A stretch of 64,000 bases of DNA, from positions 496,001 through 560,000 of the forward strand of contig NZ_CP011412.1 in the NCBI RefSeq assembly GCF_001007875.1, in the 5' to 3' direction. Shown here in pieces: positions 37,404 through 47,308 of the stretch. Positions within the stretch are counted from its first letter, which is position 1; the number at the start of each line of letters is the position of its first letter. Source of the stretch: Sedimenticola thiotaurini (GTDB lineage Bacteria > Pseudomonadota > Gammaproteobacteria > Chromatiales > Chromatiaceae). The notes below the pieces were generated by a model. That model worked only from the letters and a program-made list of their open reading frames with translations, was not told the DNA's origin and searched no databases. The position numbers were made by a program, and so were the translations under genes.

Positions 37404-38251
37404 TTACTGTTGAAACTGTCGCTGACCTGCGCCATACCGTCGCCAAGTGGCATAGGGCGGGCGAGCGGGTGGTGCTGGTTCCTACCATGGGTAATCTGCA
37501 TGAAGGTCATCTGGACCTGGTGCGGGAAGCGCGCGCCCTGGGGGACCGGGTAGTGGTCTCAATTTTTGTCAATCCGCTCCAGTTTGGTGCGGGCGAGGAT
37601 TTTGCCTCTTACCCGCGCACGCTGTTTGACGATTCCGACAAACTGAGCGCGGTGGAGACAGACCTGCTGTTCACTCCCCAGGTGGAGGAGATGTATCCCC
37701 GGTCCCAGCAGGAGCAGACCCGGGTCGAAGTGCCGGGGCTGTCCGATCTCTACTGTGGCACTTCCCGCCCCGGTCACTTTGTGGGGGTGGCAACAGTCGT
37801 CTGCAAACTGTTCAATATGGTCCAGCCGGATCTGGCCCTGTTCGGTGAAAAGGATTATCAGCAACTGCTGGTGATTCGACGCATGGTGGAGGATCTCTCT
37901 CTGCCGGTGGAGATCCATGGACTCCCCACCGTACGCGAGGTGGACGGTTTGGCCCGCAGTTCCAGAAACGGTTATCTGAGCGAAGCTGAGCGCTCCATCG
38001 CTCCATCCCTCTACCGGCAGCTGCAACAGACAGCGGAAGCGATAAAGCAGGGTCAGCGTGACTATGCGGCACTTGAAAGTGCAGCGATGAGCCAGCTTGA
38101 GTCGGAAGGCTTCACACCAGATTACTACGCCATCTGTCGTGCCGCCGATCTGGCGCAGCCGGAACCCGAGGACCGGGAGCTGGTGATTCTGGCGGCAGCC
38201 TACCTGGGCAAGGCACGACTGATCGATAATATTCAGCTGAATCTGGAGTAA
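37400..38251 (+). CDS. panC: Pantothenate synthetase
   Basis: A 283-residue ATP-dependent ligase joining pantoate and beta-alanine. Class I synthetase-like motifs are clear: VPTMGNLHEGHLDLVREA, VSIFVNPLQFGAGEDFASYP, GTSRPGHFVGVATVVCKLFN, FGEKDYQQLLVIRRMVEDL and SSRNGYLSEAER (KMSKS-like). Same length as E. coli PanC. Translation is coupled to panB by the ATGA overlap at 37400-37403. No panD follows. Confidence 0.97.
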   Translation: MITVETVADLRHTVAKWHRAGERVVLVPTMGNLHEGHLDLVREARALGDRVVVSIFVNPLQFGAGEDFASYPRTLFDDSDKLSAVETDLLFTPQVEEMYPRSQQEQTRVEVPGLSDLYCGTSRPGHFVGVATVVCKLFNMVQPDLALFGEKDYQQLLVIRRMVEDLSLPVEIHGLPTVREVDGLARSSRNGYLSEAERSIAPSLYRQLQQTAEAIKQGQRDYAALESAAMSQLESEGFTPDYYAICRAADLAQPEPEDRELVILAAAYLGKARLIDNIQLNLE

Positions 38252-38380
38252 CGGCTCGGTACAGGTCAGGATAGATCCCCACCACAGTAGCCGGGCGCCT
38301 GTCGCTTTAGACACTGTCAGCCCGGGCAGGTAGACTTGCCCGCAATTATCGCTACCCGGAATAGAAGGAGCCAGTAAATC

Positions 38381-40114
38381 ATGTGGCGTCTGTTGTTACC
38401 GATCTTATTGCTGTTATCCGGACTCTCCCTGCCGATCCATAGCCAGGAGGCGGTCACAGGGGGGGAGACGCCCCCCGCCAAGGCGGAACCACCGGAGACG
38501 CTCATATCCCCCCGCGCCACCATGGAGACCTTTCTCCATGCCATGAATGACATCAAACGGGGCGATCCGGAGCGCATCGATGATGCGGTAACCGCACTGG
38601 ACCTGACCGATGTCAGCCCGCTGGTACGCCGGGAACGGGGACGCGATCTGGCCTGGATGCTGCTGGAGGTGATGGACCGCACCCGGTTGATTGATACCCA
38701 GCGCATCCCGGCCAGAACAACCGGCAAACCCTACCTGTTTTCCAGTTATAAGAACGGCAACGTCCAGATTAGCCGCATGGAAGATGGGCGCTGGCTGTTC
38801 GATCGTGAGACTATCGGTCGGTTGCCGTCGATACTGGATGAACTCTCAACGACCAAGCGCATTAAAGGGGATGAGGGTACGGAATACCTGCCCTGGCATC
38901 TGCGCCTGAGACAACAGATACCGGAGCGCTTCAAGCAGAAATACTTCCTGCTGGAGAACTGGCAGTGGGTCGGAATCTTCATCATCATCCTGGTGGGGGT
39001 GGTGGCCGATAAACTGGTCTCCCTGGTGCTGCGCCTGCTGGTGCGTCGCTGGAAAAGCCGGATCGGCAGCAACGAGTTCCAGGACCTGTCCGACGAGATT
39101 CTAAGACCGTTCGGCATGATGGTGATGGCGGTTATCTGGTGGATCGGAATTAACCTGCTGGGACTGGACGAGGCATCCCTGCTGGTGCTGCTGGTGGCGG
39201 TCAAGTTTCTTGCCAGCATGTCTGGTGTCTGGGCCGCCTATCGGCTGGTGGATATCGTTTCGGTCTACCTGCTGCGGCGAGCCCTCTCCACAGAAAGCAA
39301 GCTGGATGACGCCCTGGTGCCGCTCATTCCACGCACCCTGAAAATATTCGTGACGGTTATCGGTTTTGTCTTTATCGCCGATAACGTCAACGTGGACATT
39401 TCCAGTCTGCTGGCCGGTCTTGGACTGGGCGGTCTGGCCTTCGCCTTGGCGGCGAAGGATATGGTGCAGAACCTGTTCGGATCCGTAACCGTACTGATGG
39501 ACCGAACATTCACGGTGGGCGACTGGATTATTGTCGATAAGGTAGAGGGTTCGGTGGAACGGATCGGCTTCCGCAGTACCCGTATCCGTACTTTCTATAA
39601 CTCGCTGGTTACCGTGCCAAACTCCAAGTTCATTACGGCTAATGTGGATAACATGGGCGAACGGCGCTACCGTCGGCTCTCCTGCAAGCTTTCCCTCACC
39701 TATGACACGCCGCCAGATCGGATCGAGGCCTTCTGCGAAGGGGTGCGGGAGCTGGTCCGACAGCACCCCTATATGCGCAAAGACTACTACCAGGTCTACC
39801 TCAATGAGTTCGCTGCCTCGTCGCTGGACGTGTTGCTGTATGTATTCTGGGAGACACCGGAATGGAATACCGAGCTGCGGGAGCGGCACCGCTTCCTGCT
39901 GGATATTCTGCGCCTGGCCAAGCGACTGGGGGTGGAGTTCGCCTTCCCGACCCAGACCCTGTACATGCGTTCGGAAGATATGCCTGAACATTCCGCCGAG
40001 ACACTGGAGCAGCAGCAGGCCCAAGATCTGGGTCGCCAGGAGGCCCTGGCGGTGGTGAAGGAGTCCACCGGGCTCGGCGTGAAACCCCCGCCGGTAACAT
40101 TCCCACCCGCCTGA
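38381..40114 (+). CDS. MscS family mechanosensitive channel
   Basis: A 577-residue MscS-type channel with a signal-like N-terminus (residues 1-21), a periplasmic region to about 195, then four hydrophobic helices. The pore helix and beta domain are recognisable: LLAGLGLGGLAFALAAKDMV, QNLFGSVTVLMDRTFTVGDW, VPNSKFITANVDNMGERRYR. It opens under membrane tension to release osmolytes. The 200-residue extracytoplasmic domain makes it larger than MscS (286) and closer to medium-size YbdG-like channels. Its stop overlaps the next start by one base (40114). Confidence 0.93.
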   Translation: MWRLLLPILLLLSGLSLPIHSQEAVTGGETPPAKAEPPETLISPRATMETFLHAMNDIKRGDPERIDDAVTALDLTDVSPLVRRERGRDLAWMLLEVMDRTRLIDTQRIPARTTGKPYLFSSYKNGNVQISRMEDGRWLFDRETIGRLPSILDELSTTKRIKGDEGTEYLPWHLRLRQQIPERFKQKYFLLENWQWVGIFIIILVGVVADKLVSLVLRLLVRRWKSRIGSNEFQDLSDEILRPFGMMVMAVIWWIGINLLGLDEASLLVLLVAVKFLASMSGVWAAYRLVDIVSVYLLRRALSTESKLDDALVPLIPRTLKIFVTVIGFVFIADNVNVDISSLLAGLGLGGLAFALAAKDMVQNLFGSVTVLMDRTFTVGDWIIVDKVEGSVERIGFRSTRIRTFYNSLVTVPNSKFITANVDNMGERRYRRLSCKLSLTYDTPPDRIEAFCEGVRELVRQHPYMRKDYYQVYLNEFAASSLDVLLYVFWETPEWNTELRERHRFLLDILRLAKRLGVEFAFPTQTLYMRSEDMPEHSAETLEQQQAQDLGRQEALAVVKESTGLGVKPPPVTFPPA

Positions 40115-41169
40115 TGAATTCAACCGCGTTGTACAAGCTTCTGTTGGCAGCCTGTCTGCTCTGGGGAGAGACGGGCATGGCGGCCATCGATCCGGTACAG
40201 GCCGGTTATCGTGCCTACCAGCAGGAACAGTGGCGTGATGCCTATGAATACTGGGCGCCGGAGGCGGACCGGGGCAACGCCGCGGCGCAGTTTTATCTCA
40301 GCCGGCTGTTTCAGGATGGTCTGGGGGTGGAGCCCAGTCCGGTAACGGCACTGACGCTGCTGATCATGGCTGCCGAAGGCGGACACGGGGCGGCAGCCTA
40401 CCGGTTGGGTAATCTGTACCACACCGGTGAGCTGATCGAAGGTGACCGGGAGCGGGCGCTCTACTGGTGGCGCCAGGCAGCGGAGCAGGGTGATGAGTCG
40501 GCCCAGTTACGGCTGGCAGCCCTTTACTATCTTGGCTGGATGGTGGAGCGGGATCTGCAGCAGGCCCGGGAGTGGTATGGACGTGCTGCCGGGAGCGGAT
40601 CTCAACGTGCCGCGCTGATGCTGGATCGGCTGGCGACCATGAAATCCCCCCGTTTTGATAAATCGGTGGATCTGGTTCAGGTTGGGGAGAGTCGGGCGAT
40701 TGCCCTGTTGCCAGAGCCGGCGAAGCGCGCTGCTGATGCCGGATCGAGCCGGGTAGCCGCGGTAGCATCGGGCCAAAGTCTGCGACTGCAGGGGGAGTCT
40801 GTCACCGCGGCCGATGCCGCACTGGCGGGAGCGGCAGCAACGCTGGGGGCCTCCATTGCCGATACGGCTGTTGTCGACGATCAGAATGATCTGAACTGGA
40901 TCGTCGCCCAACCCGAAGAGAATTTTACCCTGCAACTTTTCAGCAGCGACAAGCGGGACAGCGCTGAGCGCTTGGCGCGGACGTTGAAGAGTCCCTGGCG
41001 TGTCACTATCCTGCCATTTGACCGGTTCGGCTACCGCTGGTTCGGCGTGCTGGCCGGCAGTTTCGACACCCTGGAGCAGGCGAAACAGGCCAAACAGCAG
41101 CTACTGGCCGATAACCCCATCGAAACCCCCTGGGTCAGACGCTTCCGCCACCTTCTGCCCGAGGAGTGA
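40114..41169 (+). CDS. Periplasmic Sel1-repeat protein with SPOR domain
   Basis: A 351-residue protein with a signal peptide (1-23, ACLLWGETGMAA), three or four Sel1/TPR-like repeats (about 28-165, for example AAYRLGNLYHTGELIEGDRE; AQLRLAALYYLGWMVERDLQ), an Ala-rich linker and a C-terminal SPOR domain (FTLQLFSSDKRDSAERLART, YRWFGVLAGSFDTLEQAKQA). SPOR domains bind peptidoglycan lacking stem peptides at the division septum. It is directly coupled to the MscS gene, suggesting a cell-envelope role for the pair. Confidence 0.85.
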   Translation: MNSTALYKLLLAACLLWGETGMAAIDPVQAGYRAYQQEQWRDAYEYWAPEADRGNAAAQFYLSRLFQDGLGVEPSPVTALTLLIMAAEGGHGAAAYRLGNLYHTGELIEGDRERALYWWRQAAEQGDESAQLRLAALYYLGWMVERDLQQAREWYGRAAGSGSQRAALMLDRLATMKSPRFDKSVDLVQVGESRAIALLPEPAKRAADAGSSRVAAVASGQSLRLQGESVTAADAALAGAAATLGASIADTAVVDDQNDLNWIVAQPEENFTLQLFSSDKRDSAERLARTLKSPWRVTILPFDRFGYRWFGVLAGSFDTLEQAKQAKQQLLADNPIETPWVRRFRHLLPEE

Positions 41170-41203
41170 TCTTGACACGGGCAGACGTCTCTGACGCTCT
41201 GGT

Positions 41204-42661
41204 TTAGGCCTGGTCCAGCCCGCCCATGCAGAGATATTTCATTTCAATGAACTCATCCAGGCCGTAACGGGACCCTTCACGCCCGATACCGGACTCCTTC
41301 ACGCCGCCGAACGGTGCCACCGCGGTGGAGATAATGCCTTCATTAATGCCGACCATGCCGGTCTCCAGTGCCTCTGCCACCCGCCACACCCGGCCGATGT
41401 CCCGGGCATAGAAATAGGCGGCCAGACCGAATGGGGTGTCATTGGCCAGGTCGATCGCTTCCTGTTCCGTTTTGAATCGGAACAGGGGGGCAACCGGGCC
41501 GAAGGTCTCCTCGCAGGCAATCCGCATATCCGCTGTCACATCGGCCAGGATGGTTGGTTGATAGAAGGTGCCGCCCAGTTCATGCAGCTGTCCGCCGGTC
41601 ATCAGTCGGGCGCCCTTGGCCACCGCATCGTCCACGTGCTGCTGCACTTTGTCCACGGCGGCCTGGTTGATCAGCGGGCCCTGCTGGGAATCACTGGTAA
41701 GGGCAGGGCCGACCTGCAGGGCGGCCACCGCTTTGGCGAGCTTCTCCGCGAACTCGTCATAGACCTTCTCCTGCACCAGGAAACGGTTAGTACAGACGCA
41801 GGTCTGGCCACTGTTGCGGTATTTGGAGGCCAGCGCACCGGCCACCGCAGCGTCGATATCCGCGTCATCAAACACCAGGAAGGGGGCATTGCCGCCCAGT
41901 TCAAGGGAGATTTTCTTCACCGTACTGGCGCACTGGCCCATGAGCAGCTTGCCGACAGCGGTGGAGCCGGTGAACGAGAGCTTGCGCACCAGGGGATTGC
42001 CGGTCAGCTCCCCACCCACCGTGACTGCGTCATCAGTCGGCAGCACGTTGAATACACCGGGGGGGATGCCGGCTTCGTCGGCCAGGGCCGCCAAGGCCAG
42101 GGCAGAGAGAGGTGTATCGGGTGCCGGTTTGATCACCACGGTACAACCGGCCGCCATGGCGGGGGCGCACTTGCGGGTGATCATGGCATTGGGAAAATTC
42201 CAGGGAGTGATGGCGGCCACCACGCCGATGGGTTGCTTGATCACGACGAAGCGTCTGTCGGGTGCCGGTGCGGGTATCACGTCACCGTACACCCGCTTCG
42301 CCTCCTCAGCGAACCACTCGATGAAGCTGGCGCCGTAAACGATTTCGCCACGACTCTCCGCCAACGGCTTGCCCTGTTCCAGGCTGAGCAGCTGGGCCAG
42401 CTCTTCCTGATTGGCCATGATCAGCTCATACCAGCGGCGCAACAGGTTACTGCGCTCCTGGGCGGTGTATTTGCGCCAACTGCGAAAGGCGATTTCCGCC
42501 TGTTCGATAGCCCGCCGTGTCTCGGCGGCGCCCAATGAGGGAACCTGGGTGATCTCGCTGTTGTCAGCCGGGTTGGTCACTGCAAAGGTTCGGCCGTTAT
42601 CGGCGGATATCCACTCGCCGTTGATATAGGCCCGGTTTTTCAGAAGTGCGTTACTGTTCAT
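41204..42661 (-). CDS. gabD: Succinate-semialdehyde dehydrogenase
   Basis: A 485-residue aldehyde dehydrogenase (E. coli GabD 482). Motifs include NGEWISADNGRTFAVTNPA, TPWNFPNAMITRKCAPAMAA, LELGGNAPFLVFDDADIDAA with the catalytic Glu, SGQTCVCTNR with the nucleophile Cys, and PFGGVKESGIGREGSRYGLD. It oxidises succinate semialdehyde to succinate with NAD(P). No gabT or gabP is adjacent, so the substrate may come from another route; glutarate semialdehyde dehydrogenase is a close alternative. Confidence 0.9.
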   Translation of the reverse strand: MNSNALLKNRAYINGEWISADNGRTFAVTNPADNSEITQVPSLGAAETRRAIEQAEIAFRSWRKYTAQERSNLLRRWYELIMANQEELAQLLSLEQGKPLAESRGEIVYGASFIEWFAEEAKRVYGDVIPAPAPDRRFVVIKQPIGVVAAITPWNFPNAMITRKCAPAMAAGCTVVIKPAPDTPLSALALAALADEAGIPPGVFNVLPTDDAVTVGGELTGNPLVRKLSFTGSTAVGKLLMGQCASTVKKISLELGGNAPFLVFDDADIDAAVAGALASKYRNSGQTCVCTNRFLVQEKVYDEFAEKLAKAVAALQVGPALTSDSQQGPLINQAAVDKVQQHVDDAVAKGARLMTGGQLHELGGTFYQPTILADVTADMRIACEETFGPVAPLFRFKTEQEAIDLANDTPFGLAAYFYARDIGRVWRVAEALETGMVGINEGIISTAVAPFGGVKESGIGREGSRYGLDEFIEMKYLCMGGLDQA

Positions 42662-42770
42662 CTGGTGTTGCCGCCCTGCGTCTGCTCATGCTTAGCTTAT
42701 CCGAGAGTATTTCATGATGACGCCATTCCAGATGGCGATCAACAAGCGGATTGTGGGAAAAGCCTCCCTG

Positions 42771-44240
42771 TCAGTGTACGGGGGTGGTCGCCGGATTATC
42801 TATTGCGGATTGATAGCACTGCAGGTAGGCGGTCAGGGAGTCGCGAACCTGGAAGTTCTGTTCCATCCCCTGCACCGCCAGCTTTTCCCACCAGATCGGT
42901 GGTTTTGCGTACAGTTTACTGGCCCGCATGACCGCGTCGGTCAGTTCTCCGACCGTGGCATCCGCATAGAGAAAACCGTTGGCGGTTCCGTGCAGCAGGT
43001 TGGCGGGAGTGGCATCTGTTACCGCTTCGTCGATTGATGCGGTGGCGTGGGCAATGGGAACCGTCCCGTAGCCGAGGGCACATTGTGCCTGCTGTGCCGA
43101 CGGGTAGTAGGGTGCGGGCAGTAACAGACAATCGCTGCCGGCGAGCATTCGGTGCCAGCCCCCTGAGTCGTCCAGGGTATGTACACTGAGTCGGGGGAAA
43201 CGTTCCACATTATCCAGCAGTGGCTGGAGGAGCGGGTCTGCTCCCCGGCCCGCCGCCAGTATGTGGACCGGAGTATCAGGGGCGAGGCTCTCCAGCAATC
43301 CCAGGATCTGTTCGGAGTCCGCACCGTTGTGGTCTGTTGCAAGGAAACTGATCAGCAGATCACGATCCTCCAGTTGCAACCCCAGTTCCCCCAGCAGACG
43401 CTGCCTGTTGAGCTTTTTTAACTCGAACGACGAACTGTCGTAGTGCTGTTCCAGGTGCGGATCGGTGGTGGGACTCCAGCGTTGGTAGTCGATGCTGGAT
43501 GGAATGCTGGCCAGTCGGTCGGCACGTTCTTTCAGCAGGGGGGCCAGTGGATGGGCATCCGGATTCAGCAGTAGTTCGTGACGATAGCCGTCGCTGGGTA
43601 GCAGCAGTTCATCCGCCGTCAGGATTGCCCCTTTTTCAAAAGAGAACTGTCCGCCCATCTCCAGGGCACCCGATTTCAGCAACTCCACCGGTAGCGAGAG
43701 CGCCTTGATATGTTCATTCTGGCAATAGTGGTGGTTCGCCTCATGCATGGAGTAGATGGTCGCCGGGCGGCTCCATTCCCCGGCAAGCAGGGAGATGGCC
43801 AACGCACTCTGCCAGCCGGCACAGTGCAATAGGTCCGGTTGCCAGTTGATGCCCGCCTGATTGATCGCCACCAGGGCCACGATTCGACTGAAGAGCCCGC
43901 AGTGGACCGCGTCGGAGAGTACCTGGTCGCCCGATTGGCCCGGATTACCGGGAATATCCACCAGATAGAGTATCCCGTTCTGCTCGGTCTGACCGCGCAG
44001 AATGCGGGCTTCCCGGTGCGTGCCCGGCAGACGGACGCGGGAGACTTGGATATGGTCGTTGGTACGGGCCAGCATCGGCGTGTAGGCCGGTACAATCAGA
44101 CGTACATCATGCCCTGATTCACTCAGTGCCCGGGGCAGTGTGGCAATGAATTCCGCAGTCTCGCTACAGCCGTGCAGTTCCGGGATTACGCCGGATGCGA
44201 ATAGGACTCTTTGGGGTGGGAGTGACAGATCTCTGTTCAT
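42771..44240 (-). CDS. Glycogen synthase (GT5)-like protein, catalytic residues missing
   Basis: A 489-residue protein that follows the GlgA scaffold: RVLFASGVIPELHGCSETAE, TLPRALSESGHDVRLIVPAY, a WQPDLLHCAGWQSALAISLL segment, FSFEKGAILTADELLLPSDG, SIDYQRWSPTTDPHLE and YGTVPIAHATASIDEAV. But each key GlgA motif is changed: KTGGL is LHGCS, SRLTSQKG is SFLATDHNG, and SRFEPCGL is APYYPSAQ. The ADP-glucose-binding Lys, the Arg/Lys pair and the Glu are therefore absent, so it is probably not an active synthase. A binding or regulatory role is possible. The upstream HDAC-fold gene is on the same strand. Confidence 0.85.
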   Translation of the reverse strand: MNRDLSLPPQRVLFASGVIPELHGCSETAEFIATLPRALSESGHDVRLIVPAYTPMLARTNDHIQVSRVRLPGTHREARILRGQTEQNGILYLVDIPGNPGQSGDQVLSDAVHCGLFSRIVALVAINQAGINWQPDLLHCAGWQSALAISLLAGEWSRPATIYSMHEANHHYCQNEHIKALSLPVELLKSGALEMGGQFSFEKGAILTADELLLPSDGYRHELLLNPDAHPLAPLLKERADRLASIPSSIDYQRWSPTTDPHLEQHYDSSSFELKKLNRQRLLGELGLQLEDRDLLISFLATDHNGADSEQILGLLESLAPDTPVHILAAGRGADPLLQPLLDNVERFPRLSVHTLDDSGGWHRMLAGSDCLLLPAPYYPSAQQAQCALGYGTVPIAHATASIDEAVTDATPANLLHGTANGFLYADATVGELTDAVMRASKLYAKPPIWWEKLAVQGMEQNFQVRDSLTAYLQCYQSAIDNPATTPVH

Positions 44241-44521
44241 GGAAACTGGTATAGCGTTTTGCTTCCCGGTCGCTGAATAGCGATCACTTGTTATGGTGAT
44301 TGCGCCTTTCGATTATGTGAGATCCCTGGCCGCACTTCTACCGGGCGTTAGCGGAGCACGCAATCCAAAAGGCACCGTACTGTTTTTATCCCTGTTCGAC
44401 GGAGACGGCCATGAAAACAGCTGACCGGACCGAAGGTTGGTGACATTCCCGAATTGATCACTGCCTTCCTGGCACTGTGGGGCCAGTATATACATAATTC
44501 AGGAACCAAGCGAGTTTTACC

Positions 44522-45454
44522 CTAAGCATCCAGCAGGCCGCGAATGGTCTGTAACCAGCCGCGGGCTATATTGGCCCGGTTATAGCCACCACCACCCAAT
44601 GCCAACAGGCGTCCGTCACAGCAGATCCGGGCGTATTCTGCCAACCGTCTGGCTGTTTGATAGTGAACCTGGTCAGACAGTTTCAGGTGGGTGATGGGAT
44701 CACCAGCGAGGCAGTCCGCACCACACTGCAGGATAATGAATTCAGGTTGGATCCGATCCAGAAAACGGGAAATCGCCGGCCAGTGCTGGAAAAACTCCCG
44801 GTCCTGCGCGCCGGGGGGCAGGGGTATGTTCAGTTTTGTCCCCCGGGCTGGCCCGGTGCCCCGTTCGTTGCTGTCGCCGGTGCCGGGGAACAGGTGGCGA
44901 CCATCCTCATGCAGGTCAATGAAGAACAGATCGGGATCCTCTTCAAAGGCGTAGTAGACGCCATCCCCGTGGTGGGCATCGATATCGACATAGAGGATCC
45001 GCTTTATCCCGTGCCGCTGGCGCAGCGCCTCGATGGCGATTGCACAGTCGTTGAATACACAGAATCCTGCTGAAGAGCCACGGCTGGCGTGGTGCAGACC
45101 GGCAATGGGTACAAACGCCTGGGTGGTGTTACCCGCTACGATTTCAGCGGCTCCGTCCAGCACACTGCCCACCACGACCAGTGCGGCTTCAAATATACCC
45201 GGGAATACCGGTGTATCCGCATCCAACATGCCTGCCCCCTGGCTGGACAGCTGTCTGACCCGTTCCACATATTCGGTGGTGTGGAATAACCGGGCATCAT
45301 CCGCGCTGCCCTGAACCGGCGTACGGATAGTGCACTGTTCCGGCAGCGTCGATTGCTGAAAGGCGTGCCAGAAAGTGTCAAATCGGTCGGAACCCAGCGG
45401 ATGGTCGTTGCCAAAGCCATAGCGCGCAAGACTCTTACCGGCATAGATGAACAT
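44522..45454 (-). CDS. Histone deacetylase-fold deacetylase
   Basis: A 310-residue member of the HDAC/acetylpolyamine amidohydrolase superfamily. Zinc-site and catalytic segments are present: GLHHASRGSSAGFCVFNDCA, YVDIDAHHGDGVYYAF, FIDLHEDGRHLFPGTGD, ILQCGADCLAGDP and LLALGGGGYNRANIARGW. Bacterial relatives remove acetyl groups from polyamines, acetoin-related enzymes or proteins. It shares a strand with the GT5-like gene but a gap of about 280 bp separates them. Substrate unknown. Confidence 0.9.
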   Translation of the reverse strand: MFIYAGKSLARYGFGNDHPLGSDRFDTFWHAFQQSTLPEQCTIRTPVQGSADDARLFHTTEYVERVRQLSSQGAGMLDADTPVFPGIFEAALVVVGSVLDGAAEIVAGNTTQAFVPIAGLHHASRGSSAGFCVFNDCAIAIEALRQRHGIKRILYVDIDAHHGDGVYYAFEEDPDLFFIDLHEDGRHLFPGTGDSNERGTGPARGTKLNIPLPPGAQDREFFQHWPAISRFLDRIQPEFIILQCGADCLAGDPITHLKLSDQVHYQTARRLAEYARICCDGRLLALGGGGYNRANIARGWLQTIRGLLDA

Positions 45455-45511
45455 GGTCGCTCCTTACGGCTGCCAGTGCCAGCTTGTGGTGATCAGATAA
45501 TTTTAGCTTTA

Positions 45512-47308
45512 TCAGGAGAGCAGGCGGCGGATCCAGGAGGCTTTTTTCGTCCGGGGGTTTGACTTGCCTGAATGGTTCTGGAGTAATGCCGGCCGCTTGA
45601 TCATGTTCTTCAGGCACTGATTGCAGATTTCATTATACAGTGTGCGTGACTCTTTCAGTAACGCTTCCCTGTCACGAACAAAGTAGTCACTGGCGCTGGC
45701 GTTGAAGGCATCCACAATGTCCTGAAAACCGGCAAAGGTTTCGGCAATGACGAACTGGGCTGATTCATTGTTGAGGAACACCAGCTCGTCAATCATCTCC
45801 CGTAACGACTTCTCCTTCTGTTTTTCATGATCCATCAGACCCTGCAGTTTAATCTTCAGTATTTCGCTGAACTGTTTGAAATGGCTGGTTTTTTCATCAT
45901 CCGGGACAAGCATGGTGCGGTCCACCACTACCTTGAGCTGGGCAATATTCTGGATCAGATGGTAGGTGGTGAGTTTGGAGATCAGGCCACGCATCCGCTC
46001 CAGCTCCAGCTTCTGTTTGTCGGCGAGCCGCTCCCGGCTGTGGGCCAGCAGGGTTTCATTGGAAAAGAGGATTGAATAGATCTTGATCCAATTGGCCAGT
46101 TGGGTCGGACTCAGCGCGGTGGAGATGCTGAGGGCGGATCGCTCCAGTTCGGCAAACGGCTTTTCAGCCGCATTCTGCTTCTGTTTGCGGGAGAGTTCGA
46201 ACACCCCTTTCAGACAGACCAGTTTTTCCAGGGCGATCCTGATCTTGGTTTCGTGTTCCTCGGACAACTGATTGGCGTTGGGAGCAATCTGCTTCAGAAA
46301 CTCGTTGGTGAAAGCCAGTTCACTTTCGATCATCCGGTGTCGCAGACGCATCTGCTCTTCTGCACAGAGATACTCGTCAATGAAAGTGGCGGACAGTCTG
46401 TGCAGAATGGCCGGCTCGTCGCTGTTGATCTGTACCAGCAGGTCATTGAGTATCTTGCGCGCCTTGGGGGAGAGGGTCTGGGGCGATCTGTACTGCAGAA
46501 CGGATGAGATCCGGCCGGCCGTGCTGCGATAGGTATCTTCCGGTAGCAGTGAATGCTTCTTGATATATTTGAGCAGATTCAGCAATGCCAGGTGGAGCGA
46601 CACCTGTGTGGCCAGGTCCGGTTCAATGCCGGTCGTACGGTACGTTCGGAACAGGTCAGACTCGATCGGTTCCGGTCCGCTCTCGGGTTGATCGGGCTGG
46701 CCATATTCCGGTCCCAGCATGAGCTGAATGACCTTCATCAGGAACGGTTTCACCGAGAGGTATTTGTAGTTGTTTCGCAGCCGTTCATGTAGCTGGTTGA
46801 ATTGACTGTTCAACAGGTCCGCATTTTTTAGCGGAAAATTGCTGTAGGGTTGCAGCAGAGCGGAGATTATCCGACGACCTTTTTCGATCCGGACCAGGGC
46901 ATTTTTATACTCTGCAACCAGATCGTCGGTCAGTTTTTTGCTGTCGCTGTGCTGTGGATTTTGTCGAATGGCGGTAAGGAAATCATCGGGCATTTTGGAG
47001 GCCAGGTAGACATCGGCCACCTCTGATCCGAATTTCTTTCTGAGCTGTTTGGCGATCTCAAAATAGTTGGCCTGGATGACCCGCTCGCTGCTGCTGTTGA
47101 GCTGCTCCTCCAGCTCATCGATCAGCGCCGCCGTAAGCTGCTCCTGTTTGACCTGTGATGTGGCCAGTCGCCCACTGGCCCGCAATCGCCGATAGGTGGT
47201 CATGTGGTCAGGTGCATTCCTGATCTGATCCACCAGACGAATCAGGCCCAGTATGTCCCGTTGATCATACTTCTCCAGTAGGGCCGTTTGCTGCGCCGAT
47301 AATTCCAT
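45512..47308 (-). CDS. Unrecognised 598-residue helical protein
   Basis: I do not recognise this protein. It is long, soluble, and helical throughout, with no signal peptide or membrane segment. The N-terminus reads AQQTALLEKYDQRDILGLIR; a polar linker (near 215, QPDQPESGPEP) divides it. Charged helical stretches include KLVCLKGVFELSRKQKQNAA, RERLADKQKLELERMRGLIS and LMDHEKQKEKSLREMIDELV. The C-terminus is basic (SNPRTKKASWIRRLL). No nucleotide-binding or catalytic motif is evident. It is divergent from cheV with 590 bp between. It may be a scaffold; that is a guess. Confidence 0.8.
   Translation of the reverse strand: MELSAQQTALLEKYDQRDILGLIRLVDQIRNAPDHMTTYRRLRASGRLATSQVKQEQLTAALIDELEEQLNSSSERVIQANYFEIAKQLRKKFGSEVADVYLASKMPDDFLTAIRQNPQHSDSKKLTDDLVAEYKNALVRIEKGRRIISALLQPYSNFPLKNADLLNSQFNQLHERLRNNYKYLSVKPFLMKVIQLMLGPEYGQPDQPESGPEPIESDLFRTYRTTGIEPDLATQVSLHLALLNLLKYIKKHSLLPEDTYRSTAGRISSVLQYRSPQTLSPKARKILNDLLVQINSDEPAILHRLSATFIDEYLCAEEQMRLRHRMIESELAFTNEFLKQIAPNANQLSEEHETKIRIALEKLVCLKGVFELSRKQKQNAAEKPFAELERSALSISTALSPTQLANWIKIYSILFSNETLLAHSRERLADKQKLELERMRGLISKLTTYHLIQNIAQLKVVVDRTMLVPDDEKTSHFKQFSEILKIKLQGLMDHEKQKEKSLREMIDELVFLNNESAQFVIAETFAGFQDIVDAFNASASDYFVRDREALLKESRTLYNEICNQCLKNMIKRPALLQNHSGKSNPRTKKASWIRRLLS

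Noticed and set aside
38310-38345. Hairpin CGGGCA...TGCCCG after panC as a terminator
   Set aside because: The stem is real but no T run follows, so it was not listed as a terminator.
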